This document shows, in pieces, positions 36,756 to 50,200 of a stretch of 64,000 bases of DNA (the stretch's first letter is position 1; the number at the start of each line of letters is the position of its first letter). The notes beneath the pieces are model-generated. The model searched no databases. It saw nothing but the letters and a program-made list of their open reading frames with translations, and was not told the DNA's origin. This DNA comes from Brienomyrus brachyistius. Lineage: Eukaryota > Chordata > Actinopteri > Osteoglossiformes > Mormyridae. Position numbers and translations under genes: made by a program. The stretch is from NCBI RefSeq assembly GCF_023856365.1, contig NC_064540.1, forward strand, positions 26,404,474 to 26,468,473, given 5' to 3'.

Positions 36756-37924
36756 TACTGAACAAAAATATAAACGCAACACTCTTGTTTCTGCTCCCAT
36801 TTTTCATGAGATGGACTTAAAGACCTACAATTCATTCCAGATACACAATATTACCATTTCTCTCAAACATTTCTCACAAATCAGTCTAAATGTGTGATAG
36901 TGAGCACTTCTGCTTTGCTGAGATAATCCATCCCACCTCACAGGTGTGCCACATCAAGATGCTGATCTGACATCATGGGTAGTGCACAGGTGTACCTTAT
37001 ACTGCCCACAATAAAAGGCCACCCTGGAATGTGCAGTTTTTTGCTTTATTGGGGGTCTGGGGACTCAGAACCGGTCAGTATCTGGTGTGACCACCATTTG
37101 CCTCATGCAATGCAACACATCTTCTTCGCATAGAGTTTATCAGATTGTCAATTGTGGCCTGTGGAATGTTGGTCCACTCCTCTTCAATGGCTGTGCGAAG
37201 TTGTTGGATATTAGTGGGAACTGGTACACGCTGTCGTATACGCCGGTCAAGCACATCCCAAACATGCTCAACGGGTGACATGTCCGGTGAGTATGCTGGC
37301 CATGCAAGAACTGGGACATTTTCAGCTTCCAAGAACTGTGTACAGATCCTTGCAACATGGGGCCGTGCATTATCTGTCTGAGTGGCTGGTCTCAGACGAT
37401 CTTGGAGGTGAACCTGCTGGATGTGGAGGTCCTGGGCTGGTGTGGTTACACGTGGTCTGCGGTTGTGAGGCCGGTTGGATGTACTGCCATATTCTCTGAA
37501 ACGCCTTTGGAGACGGCTTATGGTTGAGAAATGAACATTCAATGCACGAGCAACAGATCTGGTTGACATTCCTGCTGTCAGCATGCCAATTGCACGCTCC
37601 CTCAATGCTTGTGGCATCTGTGGCATTTTGCTGTGAGACAAAACTGCACATTCCAGGGTGGCCTTTTATTGTGGGCAGTATAAGGTACACCTGTGCACTA
37701 CCCATGATGTCAGATCAGCATCTTGATGTGGCACACCTGTGAGGTGGGATGGATTATCTCAGCAAAGCAGAAGTGCTCACTATCACACATTTAGACTGAC
37801 TTGTGAGAAATGTTTGAGAGAAATGGTAATATTGTGTATCTGGAATGAATTGTAGATCTTTAAGTCCATCTCATGAAAAATGGGAGCAAAAACAAAAGTG
37901 TTGCGTTTATATTTTTGTTCAGTG
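36756..37924 (-). mobile_element. Tc1 element with long TIRs, internally deleted
   Basis: Flanked by TA dinucleotides (36754-36755 and 37925-37926), the Tc1 target duplication. Terminal inverted repeats of about 285 bp (36756-37040 and 37640-37924) start tactgaacaaaaatataaac and cactgaacaaaaatataaac. I count about five differences between them, so insertion was fairly recent. Total length is about 1.17 kb against about 1.6 kb for full copies with such TIRs. Only an internally deleted transposase remains between the repeats. Confidence 0.95.
37075..37641 (-). pseudogene. Tc1 transposase, internally deleted but in frame
   Basis: A 188-residue frame. The N-terminal paired-type DNA-binding helix-turn-helix is present (QALRERAIGMLTAGMSTRSV, then ISRLQRRFREYG and an RPHNRRPRVTTP linker). 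The protein then jumps from LQDRLRPATQ to TDNARPHVAR. The deleted part, about 150 residues, would hold the rest of the second DNA-binding domain and the first catalytic Asp. The second Asp (TDNARPH) and the catalytic Glu region (SPDMSPVEHVWDVLDRR) are retained. The deletion keeps the frame, but the catalytic triad is incomplete, so the protein should be inactive. It might still bind the TIRs. Confidence 0.93.
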
Positions 37925-38734
37925 TATATGACTGAATGGTGTGTGAGTGAGCCCTGCCAAGGGTTGATGCCTCGTCCTGGGCTGTTCCCTGCCATGTGCC
38001 CATAGCCTCTGGACTCCCATAACCCTGACCAGGATCAGTGGTTTCAGAAAATGGATTGACGGATGTGATAGTAATAGACAATAGGCTGACAGACAGGTTC
38101 AAGAGATTTCCTGGTTCCTAAAGGGAGAAAAAGAGACACACATTAGAGTAGCTCTCCCTTTCTGATTTTCACTCCTTTACAATCAGGACTTTTACATTCC
38201 TATTTGAGGTTTAATGTCAGTTGGAAAAACTTCCAGCCTGGTTTAATTAATCCACTAATTCACCAACTTCTAAGTTCACGGTTCCTCATGATTTAGGTCA
38301 CGCAGAGGCCTGAGAACGGCCCCTGGAATGTTTCTGAATACATAAACTAACATATGAATTATTGGTCTATGTGGGAAAGTTGAGCTTGTAGGGATTTTAA
38401 ATGGACAGATTTTCTCCCTATCGGTGTCACACAGTCCCTGGCAGCTAGTTTTGCATATTTATTTTTCTTTTTGACAACACATGCATAATTTCAGCATTCG
38501 GTCGTCATCCTTCCACTATCGGTCACCACTCAATATTCCCTTTATGATACCATGCCTCTATTTCCCCCATCAGAGAAAAGTACCAGCTCTTTGCAGGGGG
38601 TGCATCTACCTGTACCCCTTCCTGTGTGTCACCCCTCACTAAATTCACGCCTGCTCACACTGCTCACCCCCCTACAAGAGTCCTGCACATCAGATACTCC
38701 TGACTGGGCGTGACTCACTCACTCCCTCAAACAC

Positions 38735-39006
38735 ACACAGGTTTGTAACTATATCTTTGTGGGGACTCTCCATTCATTTCTATGGGGAAAACTCTAATCA
38801 CAACATGACGCCCTAAACTGCTACCCAGCCCTAACCTTAACCATAAGTAACCAAAATAAGAGACTGTTGGAATTTTAACTTTTTTGATTGTATTCACAGA
38901 TCTAAAAAATGCCCCCCACAATATCAAAAAGGCAGGTTTTTATTACATTGTACAGGGCATTTCGTCCCCACAATGTATTATAAACCTAATCCACACACAC
39001 ACACAC
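38735..39006. mobile_element. MITE-like repeat with GTGGGGAC ends, copy 1
   Basis: The inner ends are inverted: tttgtggggactc (38757) and cgtccccacaa (38963). The core has 'ctacccagccctaacc' and 'ttaaccataagtaaccaa'. Outer flanks with CA repeats are shared with the copy at 57895. Non-coding. Confidence 0.82.
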
Positions 39007-42000
39007 ACTGCACCAAGCGCAACTTCCTGTCCAGTACAATGAGCAGAAAGATCACCATAAATGAAAATAACACACTGGAAACAGGGAAAAGCATCAGAGA
39101 CACTTTCATATGTAATATAATTTTACAAGCAAGGTAACATGAAGGCGTCCCGCCCACAGTCTTCTATGTCTATGCATGTTCCCAGCATCCTCTGGGGTGC
39201 AGCTGGAAGGTTTCTCATGTGAACGAGCCCTTGGTGGAGGCTCAGAGGATGTACAGCTGTCTTTAGCTCCCAGGAGCCCCCCCTAAGCCCCCCCCCCCCC
39301 CGCCACAGCTGCTGGGGGCTTTACATACACACCATGGCCTGCTGACCAAGCCGGAAAACGGGACGCCAAACCTTCCTGGTGCTTTTCCCAATCTGTACTG
39401 CAAAATAACAGGCTGATAACATATAAGGACCAAAGTGTAACAGGAGAATGGTGCTATGGAAGATGCCGAAATATGACCTGGCTCCAAGGCAGAAATAAAA
39501 CACACACACACACACACACAGACCTGCTCATATGTACCATTTCAGAAGAGATAAAGAACACAAAACACAAAAATGTATATCAATTAATTAATACTGACTA
39601 TAGAAGACTTTCTCTATGCTTTGGGTAGTTTAGGCTCTACTCTACATTTCCATTTCACCCATTTTTACAGATCAATCTTCTATTAGTGCAAGCATCAAGC
39701 ATCATGCTCAAACGTACAACAACAGAACCTCTCTGGGGACTCAAACCAGTAACCAGTAGTGTAGTTATACATATGGATATGAAATACGCTACTGCATCAA
39801 TTCAACTAAAACATTTACTATTGCATACTATTACATATTACATTGCATCATGTAATTGAGAGCCATTTAATTATTTTCATGGGGAACAATCAGGACTGTT
39901 ATGCAAATTAACCCACTTCTTTTCCTTTTATAGTCTTCAAAGACAATCCCAGACAAAACCTCTCATTTGATTGGACAAAATGTGAAATACTTCCCCTTGC
40001 AGTGTGCAAATTAATTCGAGCGTGTAGAAAATTCTTTAACTGCAAATTACAAGATGAAATTGGTCATTAAAGTACTGGTTGTTTCTGCATGTTCAGACAT
40101 GCTAGGGTTGCGATCAAGCTGAATTTGCTGTACTGTTTCTGTAATGGTAATAATTTTACTTTCAAATTTAGCATATCAGCCCAAAGCCATATGCAGTCTG
40201 ATCATATGATAAATGGGTATCAAAGCCAAACCACCCAGGATATATTTATGACTGTGAACAGCTGAGCTGCAAAGCTCTGCTAGCATTTCTGCAGCCTATT
40301 AAGACCATTGTAAAAGACAAAAAAAATGATGATAGATCTGATTTTTCTATGGCAAAATATGTTTTGCTTCAAACACTAACTGATGCACAGACATGTGACC
40401 TAAGATCAGACACCACGGTATCCTAATCCAAGTCCCCTCATGCTGCTATTAACTCATAACAAATGCTTTTGGACTGATAAAATCTATAAATGGCAGCTTG
40501 CTCACTTCTTTAAGGATAGCCCATTTATCGTCGGTTTATTGCCATTGCATTCTGCTGCTATATTAAGCCCCCACTGCAGGGGGGGAATCAATTAAATCGC
40601 CTCTGATTGAATCTTCAAAGTGTACTAAACCCCAAAATCCAAAATAATTAAGTTTCATATTTAGCCAGAGTTATATCAGCAGGGTCGTTAAACGGGCCAT
40701 TTTACCACCGCGCCTCTCACCGAAGACAGCTTTCCGTTTATCGAGTATAAGCAGCCCAGCCCAGTAGTGCCCCTCATCACCAGCCATTCCATCCCTTACC
40801 CAGATTAATCATGGCTCTCACAAGTAAGCCTTTATGTTTTGTTATTACCCAGGATGCACTGTTGCAGAGGAGCCTGACATTCCTCAGGCTTACTGCCGCT
40901 CGGTGTCGCCTCTGTGGACAGTTTCCTCTTGATTTCTCCTTCCAGTGGGCTGTAAACCATCCCCTACAGGCCCACAGCACGCTCAAGGCACCAGGCTCAG
41001 TGTTTACCTACTGGTTTCCGCTCCTTTGTATCCCTTGACTTGCCTCCAGAAGGGATTGTTAGGACAGGAAGTTAGAAAGGAGGATTCCATTGATTTTAAT
41101 TACTGTAGCTATTCTTATAGACCTGGGACTGGAGAGGACACAGCAGGTCAGGATGCAGACAGTAGTGATAGATTGAAACTGAGTTTTAATCCCACAGGAA
41201 GCCTAGTAAATGGATATATATGATGCAAATGATGAAACAATTTTACCACTAAATTAAACTCTGTTCCCATGCCTACTTAAGTCTCAACCATATACTACCT
41301 CTATTTGGAAAAAAAGTTACAAATGTGATAAACAAATGTGTCAGGTGGGGTCCATATCCACCTCAAAAAATGCAGAGTACGGGTAGGATTTCTGAGCCCT
41401 CATTACGCCCCGGTGCCCTTTGCAGATCGCATTTCTGTAACTAAATGACATTTAGCATTGCAACACACAAAACGCCGCTTGACTGGACACAGTTCAGCCT
41501 CCCAGGGGGTTCCCACTGCGACATTTACAGGGCCTGGGACTGACATCCCATCATGTCAGGTGACACTGGAGCTTTGGATGGAAATCCCCTGTGTACCTGG
41601 GGATATCTGTTCCATCTCACCGCATCCTCTGACTGACAAAAACCACAAGGAACCAGCGGAGCGAGGGACGGTTCCCCAGGGGTCTTCATGCAGTGACACA
41701 CACACGGCGATATTTGCATCCAGCCAGGTTTGCGTCATAACGACTTAATCTTTCTGAAGAATTGATTTGATTGATTCTCTTTTAAGAGTAAAGACTAGTC
41801 GATTAAGATTAAGACTGACCTACTACACAGAATAAAGGAGCACAGATCACCACAGGAAGGACTGAGAAGAAGTGAATAAACATCCAGTGCTGTTCCAGCC
41901 TGATGCCATTTTACACTGTAACTTAGAACACAGAGCTACAGCCCACAGATCTAAGATCTGGTTACTGTACACACATCTCCAGTGGGCGCCAACACAATCA

Positions 42001-42789
42001 GGCAAAAATGTGTTCTAATGATGACATAACTATAAATTACTAAAAAAAACACATTCGACATGCATATGATGATTAGAAACGATTTTTCGTGGCAGCTGGA
42101 TATAGCAACATTTTTGTTCCCTGTGATCTCTGTGATTCCCTGCCATAGTTACATTACATCAATAACTGAATTTAATACTATACTGTATGTACATAAGCGC
42201 ATTGTCCTGGTTGAGCTCACCTGCTTGTCAGTAAGTCAACAATAGCAGACCATGAAGCATTTCAGTTCAAAATAAAACCATAATGAGGCTGAAAAAAAAG
42301 CTAAACCACCACCACCCACCCACACCACCCCCCGCCTTTCCTCTAGTCATGTCTAGTTTCATTTCACAGTTAATTAAAAAAATGCAAATGAGATGCAAAT
42401 TGGGGCCTTAATCACACACTGACAGTGCAGGCGTTGAGCAGCACCCTGTCTTGTCTTTCGCTGGGCCGTCCGTATCCACGTCCCTCGTTGGTGTCTCTGA
42501 AGTCCTTCACAGAGGAATACAGCCTGATAATCTGCAGTACTGCTTTCCTCTCTGACTGGGTATCCCCATCATCCTGTCACACACCTGTGGAGGCATGTGC
42601 TCTGCAAGGAGAATTGAGGCAGCACCTGCTGTCCTGATTTCAGAGGTAGGGGGGATTCCTCCGCACTGAAGACCAGCGGGATCCCCTCAATAATCACCTG
42701 GAGCTACAGGTGAGGGTCATCAGTTGTCCGCTTACAAAACAATTACTTATTCATTCGAAGCAATCTTGCCCGGTGAATTACTCATGTTC

Positions 42790-42957
42790 TTGAAAGATGC
42801 ATTCATCCAAAGTGACGTCACCTCTGTAAACTCGAACCACTTCACGCAACATTGCTTGAAGATTTCACAGGAGGCCCCTGGGACTGCTGGGCTTTGAACC
42901 TGCAGCTTATCAACCACCAGTCAGGTGCTTTAAGCACAAAGCCGCCAGCCCACCTGG
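42790..42957 (-). repeat. tRNA-derived SINE copy
   Basis: Minus strand: head at about 42957 with 'ctggcggctttgtgctt' and B-box-like 'ggttcaaagcc'. Body with gtcccaggggcc, ending in the conserved fish tail 'ctttggatgaatgc' at about 42800. Diverged. Confidence 0.65.
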
Positions 42958-45829
42958 AATGCTTGCTACCCCCAAAACGATGGCCCCAATAGTGCTGCGT
43001 ACAGATGATGAAACCTGGGAGCAGTGCTGCTACGTTTTAGTAGAATCCGAGGAAACTGTGAAGGGTTGGGCTGGTGTAATGAATCAGTGTCTGCTGATGC
43101 CAGTTACCGTGTTTCCACTTCCGCGGAAATAGCAAGGCATCCCACATTTACGGCCCTCGGGCCCTGATCTAAATTCAACTGTGACCGCTGATTAAAGTGC
43201 CTCACATCAAAGCGTTGTCCCGGTAACCATGCTTACAAACACCCCGGTGCAAATCCAAACACAACAGATAATCTCCCAAGACAAACGAACATGAAACGCC
43301 GCTGCATAAGCGCACACCCAAATAAACACGCACGCAATCAGCTCGGCTCAGCGAGCCCCTAATCGCGTTTGTGTGACATTGCGTCACGTTACATCATTCA
43401 TCTTCTATCCAAGGTGAACATTTGTGAACTTGCTCATATCAATTGGAATAACTCCTCGCTACTATTTGCAATGGTCTTCATTTCGCATATCATCAATGCC
43501 ATGGGTAGGGATGGATTGATTTAGTGTACATTTCCAACTGGGACTTGGCTAAGTCCAAACCATCCATTATTTATAGGGTCAGAAAAATAAATTCTTAATG
43601 ACGAAAGATAATGCTTCTGTGCTACTGGCAACAAGTTACTGTATAAAAATGGCAAAAAGGCAAACGTATATCTCAGTGTAGTGCAGTGATTTGCAGCAAA
43701 TCTGTGTCTCTGTTTTCCAGAGAGACGCGTTACCGAGGCTTAGCACAGCACAGTTCTTATTTCCACTTCCAGTCTTCAAAGGCTCTTTCCCTCCACCCAG
43801 CCCAAACCAGCCTAAACCAGCCAAAACCAGCCTAAAAGTTCTAAATGAGGGCCATCATAAAACATACAAGCTGAGATCCATCTGCACAGCACAGTCTCTG
43901 AAGCTGCAGTGACTGCACCTGAAGCCAGTAACGTTTTAATGTTTATTCGCCTGCTAGGGCTTTCAAACTGCAAGTCATGCATTAGGTTATACTTACATTA
44001 CTGTACATCCATCACATGCATCCTGCCAAAGCTGGGGCCAAGCTAGAAACCTGGGTACAGGATATTCCGACATGTAATGCAATCCTTCACTGTTCATCAG
44101 GCAGAACCATCCGGTTGATCCGTTTGGTCAGTCACGTCCTTCGACTTTCACACATGGTTTGTATAGTCAGGGCTTAGAAGGAGGGATACACAGACTGTCA
44201 TTTCATTGCTCATACAAAACAATAAAAGATGCCAGGGTGCTGAGTCATCATTCCTTAACCATAAATTGATTAAATATTACATTTTGGTATGAGAGGACAA
44301 TTAACATTCCAAACTGGTTTGGGACCTACATGCATCATAATGGTAAATGAAATTAGACAGTGTTATCTATTATATAACATTCGGGGGGAAATGGCAAGCA
44401 ATAATCCAGCTTCATTTTAAAAAAAAAATCTGATATTTTTGTATAATTCTATCAAGGCTCTAAATTATTCTGGTGAAAGATGTATTGCCGGCTGTTAATG
44501 AATATTAATACATCTCCAATAGTTTTGAAACAACAAAGCTTGGGTCAGGTTTTTAAACATTTTGAAATAAATCCACTAATGATGTGACCAGTCAGAGAGA
44601 TTGAACAAGTAGAAATGCTTTGCAGATGCTTCTATGGAATGCTGGTGACGCTTTTTCACTACGACATTTATTGCAGGTTATTTCTGTGATGTCAGACTGA
44701 GGTTGTGTGTCCAGCTTGGAAGTAGTGCAGCAGACCCTTTGGTTAGTGCAACCAGTCACTTACCCACAATGCTGCTGGCCTCCACTGCTGATCGGTGACT
44801 CTGCAACACTCTGCAACAAAGAGCTCAGAGCCAAACAACAAAATGGTAGTTCTGCATCCGTTAGGCGGCATCTATGTAGGATGGGCAGGGCAGCTGAGCA
44901 GAAACGCTCTTTCCATTAGAAATATGTTACCAATGAAACTCTCTTACAGGACGGGATTCTCCTCCGCCGTGTTGCTGGCACGACTCCGGCGAACGTGCGG
45001 TTAATATTCTGTCTACCTGTGTCATGGATTGGTTTGATCCGAGCCTTCAAAAAGCCACCAGAATGTAACATGCTAGGTATCTAACAACATGCTAAGTAGC
45101 TAATACTGTAGCTGCCAGATCTTTGCCCTTTTCAGAGCAAACAGTCAGCATGCACTATTGTGAGTCAATATAATCAACCCTGCCTCATATTTGGGACAGA
45201 GGCAACTGGCTTGAGCCAGTGTTTGCCTTTCTCTAGATTCTAGAAGGTAGCTGCAACTCTATGCCCTTATTGTGCCACCCAAGGCTGGTTCTATGAGGAT
45301 ACATTCCTTACTCTTCTAATGCAGCTGTAGGTGCTACGAATCAGGCCATTAATTCACTGCCCACCACCTTGTTTCGCCCTAAAGAAAAATGCTGCAATTC
45401 AGTCTTGTTGGAGAAGGAAGGGTGTGCAACGGTGGGGGGCATGGAGGATGGGGGTTGGTAAAGAGGTCATCTGTCATTTATGCACATGCCACGCGAGGCC
45501 AGCGTCCCTTTGGCCGGACCTCCAGCCCAGTGCTTTACGAGCCTGTCTCTCTGACCACTTTGTGGCTGATATGACAACTTCCACAGATATTTCTCGATCT
45601 GTTCGTCAAAATGTGCCAGTTTTGCCTGTCTCTATTTATGTGAGACGAAATCCAATGAGCGAAAGGGATGGACTGGGGCTGGTATTGTCACCTGGGATTA
45701 AATGTCCAATGGGACAGGACATGCTTGACATCACGACAATCATGCATCTCCTTCCAGCTCCAGCTCCTTCCATCCAGATTTCCATAAGTTAAAAGCAAGA
45801 AAAGGTAGATTAAGGGCAGGGGCGTCAGA

Positions 45830-45975
45830 AGCATTTTGAATGTGGGGGGGGGGGGGGGGGCACACTGGCATAAAACTAATATTTTATGTTAAATATGGGG
45901 GGGTCCAAACGAATAATTATGAAATGTGAGGGGGTCAAGTCCCCCTCAGATTTAATGGTGGCAATGCCCATGACT
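45830..45975 (+). repeat. Fish repeat with poly-G tract
   Basis: 'ggggcgtcagaagcattttg' is followed by 17 G residues, then 'gggggtcaagtccccctcag' and 'gcaatgcccatgac'. A related diverged copy lies at about 24245-24400 with gggggggg and its inverse. The class is not identified. Confidence 0.6.
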
Positions 45976-48900
45976 AAGGGATTATAGCTCTGGACTCCAT
46001 AGGACAATGAATCCTTAGATGGTATTCCTTTTAATTATGTAGTATATAGCATTGGCTTCCGTTAAGATAAATGACAAATCAAATAACAAGGTTTACATTT
46101 TGACTCCTGGAATTCCACAGGGCCTTGTCAGCCTTAGTTTGTAGCTTATGCTGGAGGAAGACAAAGATGTGGAAAAGGAGGAAGATGGGGATGTGTTTCA
46201 CTGAGACCCTCGAGGGTCACTTTCAGATGAAGAAATAATATAATCCAGTAAAGGGTTGGATATACCACCTCAAGAGAGAGGAGCTGAGAAGGGTATGTTT
46301 TACAGCAAATTTTTCCAGTGTAAGTGAGAGGACTTACGCAGACACTGTGGTATATTACAGAGGCGCACCATTGTCTCCATCGGTTTGAGCAGCAGTCCAT
46401 CTGTGACCACGCTCCAGTAGGCCGGGGGACGGCAGGCGCCGTTGGTGACGTGTCACTCAGCCGTCTGTGGCCCTGCTTCTATCGTGTTTGGCCAGGGGGT
46501 CAGGAAGCTCTGTGTTCTTTTGCCAGTTGGCCAAATGTAGAGCCATGCCCCCCCCCCCCCCCCAAATGAATTCACCACGTGTGAATGATCCCCCCCCATC
46601 TCCATTCCACTTCGCCTCGCTCAGCAGAACTCCCCACTGCCTCGGCCCTACCATATTCCCAGTGACCTACAGGGGTTCTTTCGTAACTTGAACAGGTGGC
46701 ATGGGGCAGACTGTACTACCTGGCTCAGCGAATGGGTGATACCAGTGATATCAGTCAGCAAGAAAGCTCAAGATGAAAGGAGCAGTGCACTCATTAAAAC
46801 TGAAGAGGCATGTGAGTGGCTTAAATTATGCTGATCTAGTGCAGAACAGTTTTAATTGATTTCTTTTTTGTCAATAAACTGTAGTAAGGAGGCCTTAAGA
46901 GTATATAAATGGGGGAGGGGAGGGAGTCAAACCCAGACACATCCATTGTCCCTTTTAATGACAGTGACATTGACAGCATCAATGAAGAAAACCTTAATGA
47001 ATGGAGGCAGCTCTCCTGTGGTTGTATTTCCTGAAAAATAATACAAATAATTGCATGTGATAATACAACATATTTACTTGCCAAAAAGGGAACAAAATAA
47101 AGTTTGGTAATCTGATTAATTTACCGATCAAGTATCGTTTTAGATAGCAAAATAATATCAGTGTTAACGATGCAACTAAGTTAATGGTGTTTATTATATC
47201 TGACAGCTAAGCCCTAAGGGACAAAAGGGGTGAGGAAAGGAATAAAACTGAACCCATCCATCAAAGTCAATCTAATTGCATGAACAGCGGAGGGAGAACA
47301 CAACGCTTTCAAATCACAGCTAAGTTGCACCTCCTGTCCTCCACAGCAATATGAGCACCAGCCTGAGTAAACCTTCTGGAACAATCAGCATTAGGAGGAA
47401 ATTACATGGGAACTATAAATAGCATCTGTCTGAAGTGCTGCAACTTTACCGAAAATGTTCCTGTAAGACCCCCTAGGGATTGGAGCTTCTAGGAGTGAAG
47501 CAATTTAAAAGAATGTGTAATGCATTTATGTCCGTTTAGTGGTGCAAAGGCTAATCACGCTTTGTCGGGGGGGCTGTAAAAAAAAAAAAAACACTTGAAA
47601 CCTTTTTGCCTTTCGAAGAAGACACCTGCCTCTTTTTTTATTTTGTCACCTCGTCTTCATTTTGCTCACATTCCCAACCAGCAGTCTGCGAATATGCTGC
47701 AATTACAGTGGGATGGTATCCAAAATCTAAAGTCAGTTACAGTTCAGGTGGCAGCTCAGTAAAATGCAAGAGGGACGAAGACAGGGCCGTAAGTGGTTTT
47801 CTCACAGGGTTCGGACTTTCATTTCTGCTTACTGCTCTCATAGCTGTACACCTCTCATACTCCTCATCTCGTTTTTTCCAAAATCCCCTCATCGACTATG
47901 CTCACATACTGTACTTATATACACGATGCTGTCCCCAGTGAACCAGGATTTATATCACTGGGGCACCAGCGTTTCCACTGAAAAAGATGTTGTCTGGGAC
48001 TGGGCACGTCAGGGCTATCCAACTCTGTCTATTCCAAGTTCATAGTGCCAAGAGTTGGGTGGGAGGAGGAAAAAAATCCTCTCTTAAGGCCCCCTGCCCA
48101 AGCCGTCATCCTGTCAGTCACTGGGAGGACATCCACTGAGGCAAATGACACCTCTCCACAAGAAGTCCCAGAAGGTCAGCAGTCTACTGGGAGCAGCTGT
48201 TGACCAGCACTAATGGGGAAAGCAACAACACAGGCGACCGTGTCATCGCGCCTCCAGAAAACAGGCGAGGAAGGCTAATTTTAACAGATTTGTGGTGTGG
48301 CATCCTTTGACATAAATAATCCATGCATAAATAACAGTGTGCTTGACTAGCTGGGGTAATGACATCACAACGTGACCCTCGCCACAATGACCACAGAACA
48401 CACACAGATACACAGATGGACTGATGCTTTTGTTCGGCGTTCAGCAAAATCCAGGCCACAAATTTCCTCTGCCCGAAACACAGTTAAAATCTGGACTTTG
48501 TGACAGATTGCCTATGCCTGACGGTTCCCTAGCATCCGAACAATTTATTGATGCCAATATTGCCATAGATGGATGGATAATGGATTAGGGTATCCTGGCT
48601 TTGGGATTCATAGTCGGTGGGACACCTGTGAGTCGCTGGCTGCCAGCTCTTAGCAGGTACCATGCGATCAGCGTTATGAAAAGAAAGCAGACTTGATAGG
48701 GACAAAGCGATCAGAGGATCACGTGTCAGCTGGCCTTGTGGCAGTCTGGAGCTGAGTCTGACACACAATTGGAGGCAATTAAAATTGGCGGGGAGGGGGG
48801 CTTTGGGGGAAAATGGCACTTCATTACACACATACCAAAATTTATTTGATATTAAATTAAATATTAGTGTTATAAAAAAAATACAAAATCATAATAAAGC

Positions 48901-50094
48901 AGATCATTTCATTGCTACCAAATGGGAAACTGCGACACCCATATGCTCCGGATTCCTTTTATCATCATGCCCAATTTTAATTAACTTCAATGAAAATTGG
49001 AAACCATTATTAACGCTCAAGAAAAGGAAAGTAAAGAGGAATTTGGACCTGACATTCAAGGAGCCTCGAAGTGCACGGCAGACTAATATGACCAGTAAGG
49101 GACGCACAGTTGGGATTTTTAATAATTCATGCATGAATTCCCTGTGCAACACATTTAATCAGCCTTATTGTGAGCTGCTTGATATGAGAAGCCCCTGGGA
49201 AAAGCAAGAAAGCTGAGGAAGCCGTACGAAGCAAGGGAGCGGAGAACACCCACTTCACCGTTTATAATGGGGGCGTGGGGCACTTATACCTCAGCTACAG
49301 ATGCAAATAGTTCTCACTCAGCTGTGCTAGTAAATCCATTTTGTTCTGGTAGAGTAACAGTCGCAGTCAAGGGAAAGATTCATTACTATTCTACAGTACC
49401 TAGGGTACAGTATAAATTCAATGTTTCTGTTATTTTTAACATTATTTTAAAAGGTAAGGCATGTTAAATTTAGAGGAGAGATTATACAAAGACTGCTCAT
49501 ATAGATGATGAGAACAATTACAGCTGCATAAACGAATCACACTGTAATCACTGAAAGTGGGAGTAGGTGAGCCGCCGATGAATTCTTATCCCGAATTCAA
49601 AGTCAAGGTCCTTGGGAAAAATACTGAAAAATAGAACTTCTGAAATGTATATTAATGTTAACAGGTAGGCTGCATAGTTTTAAAGAGAGCTATTTATTAC
49701 AAAGTAGCATGTTAGGTTAGGGCTGCTCATTACCTTACAACTGATCAGGAAAAACCTGTAATAATACAAATGATCAGTTTTACAATGCAGTGCTTTGCTG
49801 TGCCAGTACAGATAGCTAATAAACCAAATATCGAACTGATTTTATGTTACAACCAAATTAAAAAATTATCTCAAAGGAAGCATATAGCATAGCTGTGCCG
49901 TCATTGACATGGTCATGGTTTGTACGATGAAAGACACCTGCCATCAGATGCTGAGATTGGAGCGTAAGTGCAGTCAACTCGTGGGCGTGGCTACACCATT
50001 AAGGACCGGAGCAGCATCTGAGCATGGGCAGGAATCCCCGGTGGTACAGATCAAGTCATGCGCAGGAACTAATGGAAAGTTCCCTGTAGGTCAC

Positions 50095-50200
50095 GCTAAT
50101 CCCCCACTCCCAGCTGTCAGGGCCCCTCCCCGGCAGGATCGAACGCACCACCGCTCCGGAAATGCATTAGACACCGGGCCATTACAGCATTACGTATGTG
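50095..50200 (-). repeat. tRNA-like SINE head
   Basis: On the minus strand 'taatggcccggtgtctaatgc' (A-box-like) is followed about 30 bp on by 'gtgcgttcgatcctgcc' (B-box-like). This spacing suits a tRNA-derived pol III promoter, but the sequence does not fold obviously as a functional tRNA. Confidence 0.4.

Larger units (their letters stand above)
36554..38070 (+). repeat. SINE-like repeat interrupted by a Tc1 insertion
   Basis: The 5' part (36554-36755) begins ggggcggcacggtgatgcac with a B-box-like 'ggttcgagtc' and body 'gtttgcatgcttccccatg'. The 3' part (37925-38070) continues 'gaatggtgtgtgagtgagcc' through 'aggatcagtggtttc' to the tail 'aaaatggattgacgg'. Both halves match the family at 24439 in the expected order, with Tc1 between them. 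Confidence 0.9.

Noticed and set aside
40811..40826. ATG followed after four codons by gtaagc, like a short first coding exon
   Set aside because: No matching downstream exon or homology was recognised, and the motif is common by chance.
48785..49216. 143-codon frame
   Set aside because: AT-rich, Lys/Asn-rich composition with no domain; more likely non-coding DNA, possibly a conserved element.
50095..50200. Possible tRNA gene on the minus strand
   Set aside because: A- and B-box-like motifs are present but the sequence does not form convincing tRNA stems; better explained as a SINE head.
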